Shown piece after piece: positions 5,299 through 11,935 of a DNA stretch of 23,987 nt. The notes beneath the pieces are model-generated. The model ran no database searches and was not told the origin of the DNA. It saw only the letters and a program-made list of their open reading frames with translations. Position 1 is the first letter of the stretch, and the number at the start of each line of letters is the position of its first letter. The position numbers and the translations under genes were made by a program. Origin of the DNA: Clostridiaceae bacterium (GTDB lineage: Bacteria; Bacillota; Clostridia; Oscillospirales; Acutalibacteraceae); contig CAJGDU010000003.1 in assembly GCA_904502175.1 (NCBI GenBank), positions 1-23,987 on the forward strand, read 5' to 3'.

Positions 5299-7365
5299 TT
5301 ATTCCTCGTTGGCTTCTTCGATGATCTTCTGCGCAACGTTGGCCGGAACTTCCTCGTACCGCGCAAAGGAGGTGAGGAAGGAGCCGCGGCCCTTGGTGGT
5401 GGACCGGAGCATGGTCGGGAAGTCGGAAAGCTCTGCTTCCGGAACTTCCGCCGTCAGCTGCTGCAGACCTCTGGCACCCTCGACGGGGTTCATGCCGAGC
5501 ACGCGTCCGCGGCGCTTGGTGACGTCGCCCATGATGTCGCCCATGTTGTCATCGGGGACGGTGATCTCGACGGTGAGGATGGGCTCGAGCAGGACCGGGT
5601 CGGCTTCCGCGACACCCTTCTTGTAGGCCAGGGACGCGGCGGTCTTGAAGGCCATTTCGGAGGAGTCGACGGGGTGGTAGGAACCATCGTAGAGGACGGC
5701 TTTCAGACCGACCATAGGATAGCCGGCGAGAACGCCCTTCTCGATGGAGTCCTGCAGGCCTTTTTCAACAGCCGGGAAGTAGTTCTTCGGGACGGAGCCG
5801 CCGAAGACCTCTTCGGAGAACTGGAGGCCGGGCTCAGTGGTGGGCTCGAAGCGGATCCAGACGTCGCCGTACTGGCCGTGGCCGCCGGACTGTTTCTTAT
5901 GCTTGCCCTGGACCTGGACGGTCTTGCGGATGGCCTCTCTGTAGGCAACTTTCGGGGCCGTGAGTTCGACGTCGACGCCGAATTTGCTCTTCAGTTTGCC
6001 GACGATGAAGTCGATGTGCTGTTCGCCCTGGCCGGAGAGGACCTGCTCCTTGGTCTCCTTGTTGGTGCCGAAGGAGATGGTGGGGTCTTCTTCCATGAGA
6101 CGGGCCAGACCGGAAGCGATCTTGTCCTCTTCGCCCTTCTTCTTGGCGCTGACCGCCATGGAGTAGCAGGGGGTGGGGACCGTCAGACCCTTCAGGGTGA
6201 GCGGGTTCTTTTCCGAAGTGATGGTGTCGCCGGTCTTGATGCCGGTGAGCTTGGTGATGACGGCGATGTCACCGGCCGGGATCTCGGAGCTGTCTTCCAG
6301 CGTGCCGCCGTGCGGGATGCTGATCTTGCCCATGCGCTCGGACTCGCCGGTGCGGGCACAGTAGCAGGGCGTGTCGGCGGTGATGGTGCCGGAGACGACT
6401 TTCACGAAGGACATTTTACCGACGAACGGGTCGGCAATGGTCTTGAAGCAGATGGCAGCCAGAGGACCGTTGGGGTCGCAGGCCAGTTCCACTTCGTTGC
6501 CGTCCTTGTCGAGGGCCACTTCGCCGGTCTTCGAGTTCGCGCTCGGGCCGAGGTTGACGAGGCCGTTGAGGATGAGGTCGATGCCTTCGAGCTTGTCGGC
6601 GGAGCAGGCGTAGACGGGATAGATGTCGCCGTTGGTGACGCCTTCCAGCAGACCGGTAAGGGCTTCGACTTCGGTGAAGGGCTCGCCTTCGAAGTACTTC
6701 TCCATGAGCTCGTCGCTCGTGGTGGCGACGGCTTCGTTGAACATATCTTTATAGGCGTCGAGCTTGTCGGACTCGGGCATGGGGACTTCCGTGGACTTGC
6801 CGTCCTTGTACTCGTAGCACTTGTTCTGGGACAGGTTTACGAGGCAGCGGACCGCGCCGTCTTCAATGACGGGGACCACGACCGGGCAGAGCTTGTTGCC
6901 GTGAACTTCCTGCAGGGTCTCGAAGACGTTGCCGAAGTTGGCGTTTTCCGCGTCGGTCTTGTTGATGATGAAGAGTTTGGAGAGGTTCCGGACCTCGCCG
7001 GCGTTGAAGGCTTTCTCCGCGCCGACATCGTACGTCTCGCGCTCCGCGTCCACGACGATGAGCATGACGCCCGCCGCGCGTGCCGCTTCAGAAAGTCCGC
7101 CAGCGAAATCGAAAAGACCGGGAGTATCTATCAGGTTGATTTTGACGTCGTTCCATTCCAAAGCTGCAACGGCGCTCTGCAGAGACGCCTGACGTTTTTT
7201 CTCTTCCGGGTCATAGTCCATGACGGTGGAGCCGTCCGCCACTTTGCCGAGCCGCTTGGTGGCACCGGCGGTGTAGAGCATGGCTTCACAGAGGGTGGTT
7301 TTTCCCCGTCCGGCATGACCCGCAACCGCAATGTTGCGTATGTTGTTTGAGTTATAGGTTTTCAT
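5299..7365 (-). CDS. Elongation factor G-like GTPase (second EF-G paralogue type)
   Basis: Translational GTPase of 688 residues with the full EF-G layout: G domain, domain II, then domains III-V, including the domain IV segment HKKQSGGHGQYGDVWIRFEP. G motifs are GHAGRGKTT (16-24), DTPG (80-83) and NKTD (135-138). The P-loop differs from canonical EF-G (GHxDxGKTT). The switch I motif RGITI is replaced by RQASL (58-62), so the Mg-coordinating Thr position holds Ser. These traits mark the EF-G-like subgroup found beside a standard fusA in many Clostridia; such paralogues are often slow or non-canonical GTPases, and its exact role is unsettled. GGAGG lies 8 bases before the ATG. It is monocistronic, with its own promoter and terminator. 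Confidence 0.9.
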   Translation of the reverse strand: MKTYNSNNIRNIAVAGHAGRGKTTLCEAMLYTAGATKRLGKVADGSTVMDYDPEEKKRQASLQSAVAALEWNDVKINLIDTPGLFDFAGGLSEAARAAGVMLIVVDAERETYDVGAEKAFNAGEVRNLSKLFIINKTDAENANFGNVFETLQEVHGNKLCPVVVPVIEDGAVRCLVNLSQNKCYEYKDGKSTEVPMPESDKLDAYKDMFNEAVATTSDELMEKYFEGEPFTEVEALTGLLEGVTNGDIYPVYACSADKLEGIDLILNGLVNLGPSANSKTGEVALDKDGNEVELACDPNGPLAAICFKTIADPFVGKMSFVKVVSGTITADTPCYCARTGESERMGKISIPHGGTLEDSSEIPAGDIAVITKLTGIKTGDTITSEKNPLTLKGLTVPTPCYSMAVSAKKKGEEDKIASGLARLMEEDPTISFGTNKETKEQVLSGQGEQHIDFIVGKLKSKFGVDVELTAPKVAYREAIRKTVQVQGKHKKQSGGHGQYGDVWIRFEPTTEPGLQFSEEVFGGSVPKNYFPAVEKGLQDSIEKGVLAGYPMVGLKAVLYDGSYHPVDSSEMAFKTAASLAYKKGVAEADPVLLEPILTVEITVPDDNMGDIMGDVTKRRGRVLGMNPVEGARGLQQLTAEVPEAELSDFPTMLRSTTKGRGSFLTSFARYEEVPANVAQKIIEEANEE

Positions 7366-7457
7366 ATTAGATTCCTCCTCGGTCTAAAATACTAGATGTT
7401 GTGGGGCGATGGACATTATCCACAAAAACGCCCCCAGAAACGCAAACGCTTATGTCG

Positions 7458-7486
7458 ATTTTACCATAGAAAACCCCTTATTTCAA
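7458..7486 (-). promoter_or_regulatory. Promoter of the EF-G-like gene
   Basis: On the minus strand TTGAAA (plus 7481-7486), a 17-bp spacer and TAAAAT (plus 7458-7463), with TGG directly before the -10 (extended -10). It predicts a 5' leader of about 85 nt. Confidence 0.75.
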
Positions 7487-7553
7487 TAAAAAGCGGCGCC
7501 CCGGAACGCAACGTTCTGACGCGAAATCGTTCAGTAAATCGGCTTGTTAAAAA

Positions 7554-7582
7554 TTGACTTTGCAGGACCCTTATACTAGAAT
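7554..7582 (+). promoter_or_regulatory. Promoter of the SDR-family gene
   Basis: TTGACT (7554-7559), a 17-bp spacer and TAGAAT (7577-7582). The spacing and hexamers are near consensus, predicting a leader of about 70 nt before the ATG at 7660. Confidence 0.75.
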
Positions 7583-7599
7583 AGATGTTGTACGAATGA

Positions 7600-7618
7600 G
7601 CCGCGGTTCACACGCGGC
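7600..7618 (+). other. Small hairpin in the 5' leader of the SDR gene
   Basis: GCCGCG (7600-7605) pairs with CGCGGC (7613-7618) around a 7-nt loop. It is followed by AGGAGG at 7621 and a second AAGGAG at 7643-7648; the second is the one positioned for the ATG at 7660. It may be an mRNA-stabilising 5' stem. Confidence 0.45.
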
Positions 7619-7659
7619 ACAGGAGGAAACGAAATAAGTTTTAAGGAGATGCATCGCCC

Positions 7660-8709
7660 ATGAAAAAAGTATTTATGATCGGCGGTACCGGCCTGCTTGG
7701 TTCCAAGTCTGCTGAGCAGTTCCTGGCCCACGGTGTTGGCGTCAAGACCCTCGCACTGCCCCCGCTTCCGGAAGGCGCCCCCATGCCGGAAGGAATGGAA
7801 ATCATTTTCCAGGACGTCAACAAGTGTACCGACGATGAGCTTCGCGAGCTCATGTCTGACTGCGACTGCCTCGTTTACGCCGCCGGCGTCGACGAGCGTG
7901 CGGAGTTCCCGCCCCCAGTCTATGACTACTACTACAAGTACAACATTGCTCCTCTGAAGAGACTCATCCCCATGGCAAAAGAGCTCAAGTATGAGAGCTG
8001 CGTCGTTTTCGGCTCCTACTTCACCTGGCTCACCAAAGAGCGTCCCGACATGAAGATGGCAGAGCGCAACCCCTACATGCGTTCCCGTCTCGACCAGGAA
8101 GAGTATGTTCTTTCCCAGGCCACTGACGACTTTGCCTGCGCCGTCCTCGAGCTGCCGTACATCTTCGGCACCCAGCCCGGCCGTCGTCCCGTCTGGACCG
8201 TTCTCCTCAACCAGATCAAGATGATGGACAAGCTTCCCGCCACCTTCTATCCGGGCGGTGGTACTGCCATGCTTACCATCCGTCAGGTCGGTGAGGCCTG
8301 CTACGGCGCCGCCACCCGCACCAAGGGTGCCCGTGCCTATCCCGTCTCCTGCTACAACATGAGATGGAAAGAGTTCCTGAAGATCGTCTACAAGGCGCGT
8401 GGCATGGGCGACAATCGTCCCATCATCTCCATCCCGCCCTGGATGATGGCTCTCTATATGCCCGTCTATGAGAGAGACTTCAAGAAACGCGGCATCGAGT
8501 CCGGCATGGACCCCGTCCAGCTGCCCTACATCATGGACATCTGCCTGTTCTTCGACACAGACACCATGTATCATGACCTCGGCGTTACTCCGGACGACAT
8601 CGAAGGCGCTATCTACGACTCCATCAAACTCTCCGTCGACGTTGTTGAGCACGGCAAGCAGCTGCTCGGCATGAAGGGCGAAGAGGACCAGGAGCTCAAA
8701 GAGCTTTAA
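7660..8709 (+). CDS. Atypical NAD(P)-dependent epimerase/dehydratase (extended SDR) family protein
   Basis: Protein of 349 residues with an N-terminal Rossmann motif GGTGLLG (8-14) and the downstream strand CLVYAAGVDE (70-79), as in NAD(P)-binding extended SDR enzymes. The usual catalytic YxxxK is not intact. The best-aligned stretch is Y139-M-R-S-R143, with Arg in place of Lys, so ordinary dehydrogenase or epimerase chemistry is uncertain. The C-terminal half contains family-like segments (MLTIRQVGEACYGA, MRWKEFLKIV) but does not identify a substrate. Codons look somewhat more T-ending than in neighbours, which with the near-consensus promoter hints at strong expression. It is followed 71 bp later by a Nif11-like small gene, past a hairpin. 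Confidence 0.7.
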   Translation: MKKVFMIGGTGLLGSKSAEQFLAHGVGVKTLALPPLPEGAPMPEGMEIIFQDVNKCTDDELRELMSDCDCLVYAAGVDERAEFPPPVYDYYYKYNIAPLKRLIPMAKELKYESCVVFGSYFTWLTKERPDMKMAERNPYMRSRLDQEEYVLSQATDDFACAVLELPYIFGTQPGRRPVWTVLLNQIKMMDKLPATFYPGGGTAMLTIRQVGEACYGAATRTKGARAYPVSCYNMRWKEFLKIVYKARGMGDNRPIISIPPWMMALYMPVYERDFKKRGIESGMDPVQLPYIMDICLFFDTDTMYHDLGVTPDDIEGAIYDSIKLSVDVVEHGKQLLGMKGEEDQELKEL

Positions 8710-8720
8710 TCCCTGAAGAC

Positions 8721-8755
8721 AAAGGCACCGGCGCCGCAAACGCACCGGTGCCTTT
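8721..8755 (+). terminator. Hairpin between the SDR gene and the small downstream gene (weak terminator or attenuator)
   Basis: AAAGGCACCGG (8721-8731) pairs perfectly with CCGGTGCCTTT (8745-8755) around a 13-nt loop. The tract after it (TTTCTGTTTC) is short and interrupted, so termination is probably partial and lets some transcripts continue into 8781-9086. Confidence 0.65.
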
Positions 8756-8780
8756 CTGTTTCGAAAGAGGAAGTGTTCTT

Positions 8781-9086
8781 ATGTATGTACCCACCATGCC
8801 CGTGCCCGAGGCCCTCGACGGACTGAAGGCCGCGGCAAAGGCGGACCCCGCCCTGAAGGCGGAACTCCTCGCCACGAAGGAAGCCAAGTACCCGCTGACG
8901 ACCTTCTGTAAGATCGCCACCGAAAAGGGCTTCCCCCTCTCGCCCATGGACGTCATCGACTACGGCGAGCAGGAGGTGGCCGCCATGGCCCGTTCCATCA
9001 ACGGCGGCGGCGAGAACCACCCGTCCCTCGACGGGTCGGAGGACACCTACGAGTTGTTTATGATCGAACTGGAAGAGCTGGTCTGA
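8781..9086 (+). CDS. Small protein resembling Nif11-type leader peptides
   Basis: 101 residues, no signal peptide or membrane segment. Residues 11-74 resemble the Nif11-like leader domain (TIGR03798/PF07862 style). The pattern is ALxxLxxxxxxDPxLxxxLL near 11-30, then a helix IATEKGFPLSPMDV (45-58), an acidic stretch, and a Gly-Gly-Gly at 75-77. Nif11 leaders end in a double glycine before a variable core. Here 24 residues follow the GGG, rich in Glu, Asp and Ser with no Cys. I see no RiPP maturase, peptidase or ABC exporter nearby, so it may be an orphan precursor or simply a Nif11-fold protein. The ATG at 8781 has AGAGGAAG upstream. It may be co-transcribed with the SDR gene. Confidence 0.6.
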   Translation: MYVPTMPVPEALDGLKAAAKADPALKAELLATKEAKYPLTTFCKIATEKGFPLSPMDVIDYGEQEVAAMARSINGGGENHPSLDGSEDTYELFMIELEELV

Positions 9087-9105
9087 AACAGACCAGCTCT
9101 TTTTT
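9075..9105 (+). terminator. Intrinsic terminator overlapping the stop codon of the Nif11-like gene
   Basis: GAGCTGGTCTG (9075-9085) pairs with CAGACCAGCTC (9089-9099) across AAA, followed by T6. The left arm contains the last codons and most of the stop codon (9084-9086), a very compact arrangement. Confidence 0.93.
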
Positions 9106-9115
9106 GTTTGGCGAT

Positions 9116-9739
9116 TTACTTGTCGTGGCGCCAGAAGGCTCTGCGGGTGGAAGAGGGGCCGGCTTCCCGGTCCTCTTTGGCCTCCCAGTCCGTGCCGCCG
9201 CCGGCGGTGGCGTTGTAGGACGAGGTGGCGTCGTACTCCTCGATGAGGGCCCGCTCGAAGTCGTTGAGGGCCTCCTTGTCGCAGGGCAGGAGTTTGACGT
9301 AGACGTGGCGGCCCGCTTTGAGGTCCGCGTATACATCGCCCCGGCCGTACCCGGTGAAGTGGTGGTGCACCCGCTCCGTGACGTTCAGGGACTGCCCCAC
9401 GTAGACGTCCTGCCAGCGGTCGAAGTCGTCTTCCGCCTCGGGCTCCATGTCGTAGAACAGGATGACATAGCAGCCCGGGAAGACGTGGTATTTGTAGCCG
9501 TCCTCCGCCCGGCGTTCCGGGCCGAGGATCCAGTTCTCCTCGAACTCTTCCGCGGACAGCGGCGTCTCGTCCCGGAGGATCTTCCGGATGCGCCGTTTCC
9601 GCCGGCCAGACAGGTACCAGACCAGCACGGCGAACCCCAGGACCAGCAGCACATAGAGCGTTGCGTAGAACGCCCCGCCGCCGGGGCTGAAGTTCAGGTG
9701 GACGGTAGCGGTGATGGGCGCGGTCCCGCTCACTTCCAC
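9116..9739 (-). CDS. Membrane-anchored GIY-YIG domain protein
   Basis: Protein of 207 residues. Residues 1-22 are short and uncharged, about 23-43 form one transmembrane helix, and a basic stop-transfer patch GRRKRRIRK (45-53) follows, so the rest should be cytoplasmic. The C-terminal domain has the GIY-YIG nuclease layout: GCYVILFY (89-96) for GIY, VYVGQS (112-117) for YIG, then R123, E162 and N176 at the expected catalytic positions. The family cuts DNA; a membrane-tethered member is unusual and its substrate is unknown. The start is GTG at 9737-9739, overlapping the nitroreductase end, with AGAAGGA 6 bases upstream. A second in-frame GTG (9731-9733) overlaps that gene's TGA as GTGA. Translation is therefore coupled to the nitroreductase. 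Confidence 0.75.
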   Translation of the reverse strand: MEVSGTAPITATVHLNFSPGGGAFYATLYVLLVLGFAVLVWYLSGRRKRRIRKILRDETPLSAEEFEENWILGPERRAEDGYKYHVFPGCYVILFYDMEPEAEDDFDRWQDVYVGQSLNVTERVHHHFTGYGRGDVYADLKAGRHVYVKLLPCDKEALNDFERALIEEYDATSSYNATAGGGTDWEAKEDREAGPSSTRRAFWRHDK

Positions 9740-10422
9740 TTGACGTCCTTCTTTCCGGCTGCCGCCGCGCCGACTTCGAAGTTGTATTTGACGATGCCGA
9801 GGTCGATGCCGGTCATGATGCCGATGCCCGCCTTCAGTTCCACGCGGCCCTTCTTGTCAAGGCCGAGGGTGAAGGCCTGCTGATTGGTGGCCGTGGGGGC
9901 CAGCTGCGCCGCTTTCACGCCTGCCACGAACCAGTCCGGCCATTTGCTCTCGTCTTTGTCGAGCCCGCCGCCGGTCTTCACGAGTTTGTCGAAGCCTTTG
10001 GTCTTGTGGGGATGGCCCTGGGTCTCGCCGTAGCCGACGGGGATGACGATGTAGAGTTTTTCTCTTCTGCCGATGTCATAGGCGTCTTTGTCTTTGCCGT
10101 GGGAGCCGCCGACCCAGCAGGTGTTGAGGCCGAGCTTCTGGGCTTCCAGCACCAGCTTCTGGCCGTAATAGCCGATGGCTTCGTCCTTGCCCTTCGGGGC
10201 GATCATGGCGAAGTAGTTCTGCACGTTTTTGAATTTGCCGTAGCTGGCCAGGAAGCCGGTGAAGGCCTTGGGCTGGTTCAGCACGAGCTGGATGTGCAGG
10301 CCGGCCTTTTTGTTGGCTTCCGCCACCAGGCTCTGCAGGGTCTCGAGCTCTTTTCCGGTAATGGGTTTGTCTTTGTAGGAACGGACGGAATGTCTCAGTT
10401 CCAGCGCGCGAAGGGTATCCAT
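9730..10422 (-). CDS. Nitroreductase family protein (TM1586-like)
   Basis: Protein of 230 residues. The N-terminus LRHSVRSYKDKPI (9-21) is the standard FMN-phosphate contact of nitroreductases. GYYGQKLVLEAQKLGLNTCWVGG and the C-terminal AAQLAPTATNQQAF match the two-lobed TM1586 type (PF14512), in which one chain appears to carry two half-domains. It probably binds FMN and reduces an unidentified substrate with NAD(P)H. I chose the ATG at 10420-10422 because GAAAGGAG lies just upstream; an in-frame extension to 10482 has no ribosome site. It is the first gene of a two-gene unit with the GIY-YIG protein. Confidence 0.85.
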   Translation of the reverse strand: MDTLRALELRHSVRSYKDKPITGKELETLQSLVAEANKKAGLHIQLVLNQPKAFTGFLASYGKFKNVQNYFAMIAPKGKDEAIGYYGQKLVLEAQKLGLNTCWVGGSHGKDKDAYDIGRREKLYIVIPVGYGETQGHPHKTKGFDKLVKTGGGLDKDESKWPDWFVAGVKAAQLAPTATNQQAFTLGLDKKGRVELKAGIGIMTGIDLGIVKYNFEVGAAAAGKKDVKWK

Positions 10423-10460
10423 AAACGTTCTCCTTTCAAACGTGTTGTTACGGGTTGGGG

Positions 10461-10490
10461 GCCCCGTTCGCCGGGGCTGCATCCATTATA
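10461..10490 (-). promoter_or_regulatory. Putative -10 and leader hairpin of the nitroreductase transcript
   Basis: A perfect minus-strand TATAAT (plus 10485-10490) lies 62 bp before the ATG; I found no good -35. The leader contains a GCCCCG/CGGGGC hairpin (10461-10466 with 10472-10477). Confidence 0.45.
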
Positions 10491-10554
10491 GTATGTCGTA
10501 TGACTTAAATATAACTTATAAAAAGGAAGCATGCAAGGAAACGCCGCAAAAGTG

Positions 10555-10583
10555 TGGCAATCCATCGCCCGCTGGTATATACT
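10555..10583 (+). promoter_or_regulatory. Putative promoter of metY
   Basis: TGGCAA (10555-10560), a 17-bp spacer and TATACT (10578-10583). An overlapping TGGTATATA at 10573-10581 could act as an extended -10. No S-box, T-box or other methionine riboswitch is visible in the short leader before the ATG at 10619. Confidence 0.5.
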
Positions 10584-10618
10584 AGATAACGATATTTTAT
10601 TAGACAGGAGTGGTTCGC

Positions 10619-11887
10619 ATGAAACAGGAAACCAAATGCATCCAGGCCGGCTATGAGCCGAAAAACGGTGAACCCCGCATGATCCCCATTTACCAGTCCA
10701 CCACCTTCAAATACGATTCTTCCGCCCACATGGGCAAACTGTTCGACCTGGAGGAGTCCGGTTACTTCTACACCCGTCTGCAGAACCCCACCAACGACCT
10801 GGTGGCGGCCAAGCTGACGGCGCTGGAAGGCGGCACCGCCGGCATGCTGACCTCTTCCGGTCAGGCGGCGAACTTCTTCGCGGTCTTCAACGTTGCCCAG
10901 AACGGAGACCACGTGGTCTCGTCCTCCGCTATTTACGGCGGCACGTTCAACCTCTTCAACGTGACCATGCGCAAAATGGGCATCGACTTCACCTTCGTCT
11001 CCCCCGACTGCACGGAGGAGGAACTGGAAGCGGCGTTCCGGGAGAACACCAAGTGTGTCTTCGGGGAGTCCATCGCCAACCCGGCCCTGAACGTCCTCGA
11101 CTTTGAGAAGTTCGCGAAGGCGGCCCACGCCCACGGCGTGCCCCTCATCGTGGACAACACCTTCCCCACGCCCATCAACTGCCGCCCCTTTGAGTTTGGC
11201 GTCGACATCGTCACACACTCCACCACCAAGTACCTCGACGGCCACGACACGGGCGTCGGCGGCGCCATCATCGACTCCGGCAACTTCGACTGGATGGCTC
11301 ACGCGGACAAGTTCCCGGGCCTCTGCACGCCGGACGACTCCTACCACGGCATCACTTACGCCGAGAAGTTCGGCAAAGAAGGAGCTTTCATCACGAAGTG
11401 TACGGCCCAGCTCATGAGAGACTTCGGCTCCATCCAGTCTCCCCAGAACGCCTTCTACCTGAACCTCGGCATCGAGTCCCTGGCCGTCCGCATGGAGCGC
11501 CACTGCTCGAACGCCCAGAAAGTGGCGGAGTTCCTGCAGCAGAACGACAAGATCGCCTGGATCACCTATCCCGGTCTGCCCGGCGACAAGTACTATGACC
11601 TCGCGCAGAAATATATGCCGAACGGCACCTGCGGCGTCATCGCCTTCGGTATCAAGGGCGGCCGCGACGCCGCCGAAGCCTTCATGTCCAAGCTGAAGGT
11701 CGGCATGATCGCCACCCACGTGGCGGACGCGCATACCTGCATCCTGCACCCGGCCAACTCCACCCACCGTCAGCTGACGGACGAGGAGCTCATCGCCGCC
11801 GGCGTCGGACCGGACCTCATCCGCCTGTCCGTCGGCATCGAGAACGTCGACGACATCATCGAGGACCTCGCCCAGGCCCTGGCATAA
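10619..11887 (+). CDS. metY: O-acetylhomoserine sulfhydrylase (PLP enzyme)
   Basis: Cys/Met-metabolism PLP enzyme of 422 residues. It most likely converts O-acetylhomoserine plus sulfide (or methanethiol) to homocysteine (or methionine) in the cytosol. Seen are GYFYTRLQNPTND (48-60), the PLP phosphate-binding SSGQAA (79-84), IVDNTFPTPINCRPFEFG (177-194) and the Schiff-base lysine K204 in HSTTKYLDGH. The PINCRPFEFG segment and the long insert after GVGGAII favour MetY over cystathionine gamma-synthase or methionine gamma-lyase. AGGAG is 8 bases before the ATG at 10619; an in-frame GTG at 10610 overlaps that site. It is monocistronic, ending at a strong terminator. Confidence 0.93.
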   Translation: MKQETKCIQAGYEPKNGEPRMIPIYQSTTFKYDSSAHMGKLFDLEESGYFYTRLQNPTNDLVAAKLTALEGGTAGMLTSSGQAANFFAVFNVAQNGDHVVSSSAIYGGTFNLFNVTMRKMGIDFTFVSPDCTEEELEAAFRENTKCVFGESIANPALNVLDFEKFAKAAHAHGVPLIVDNTFPTPINCRPFEFGVDIVTHSTTKYLDGHDTGVGGAIIDSGNFDWMAHADKFPGLCTPDDSYHGITYAEKFGKEGAFITKCTAQLMRDFGSIQSPQNAFYLNLGIESLAVRMERHCSNAQKVAEFLQQNDKIAWITYPGLPGDKYYDLAQKYMPNGTCGVIAFGIKGGRDAAEAFMSKLKVGMIATHVADAHTCILHPANSTHRQLTDEELIAAGVGPDLIRLSVGIENVDDIIEDLAQALA

Positions 11888-11891
11888 GGAG

Positions 11892-11930
11892 AAAAAAAGA
11901 CCTCTGCAACCGCAGAGGTCTTTTCTTTTT
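11892..11930. terminator. Bidirectional terminator between metY and the metal permease gene
   Basis: GACCTCTGC (11899-11907) pairs with GCAGAGGTC (11912-11920) around AACC, with an A-run before it and a T-rich tract to 11930. It serves the metY transcript and the hisS-operon transcript that ends at 11936. Confidence 0.94.
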
Positions 11931-11935
11931 GTTGT

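Larger units (their letters stand above)
7393..7591 (+). repeat. Direct repeat TAGATGTTGT in the divergent intergenic region
   Basis: TAGATGTTGT occurs at 7393-7402 and again at 7582-7591, both preceded by ATACTAGA-like sequence. The first copy falls in the leader of the EF-G-like gene. The second overlaps the start region of the SDR transcript. The rest of this 294-bp gap holds the two divergent promoters and no small gene that I can support. Confidence 0.35.

Noticed and set aside
5674..7350. Long plus-strand open frame antisense to the EF-G-like gene; similar frames at 12753-14357 and 14248-16326
   Set aside because: Each mirrors a well-supported minus-strand gene and has only codon-bias composition, with no recognisable motifs.
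10584..10618. SAM riboswitch (S-box) upstream of metY
   Set aside because: The leader after the likely start site is only about 30 nt and has no S-box structure.
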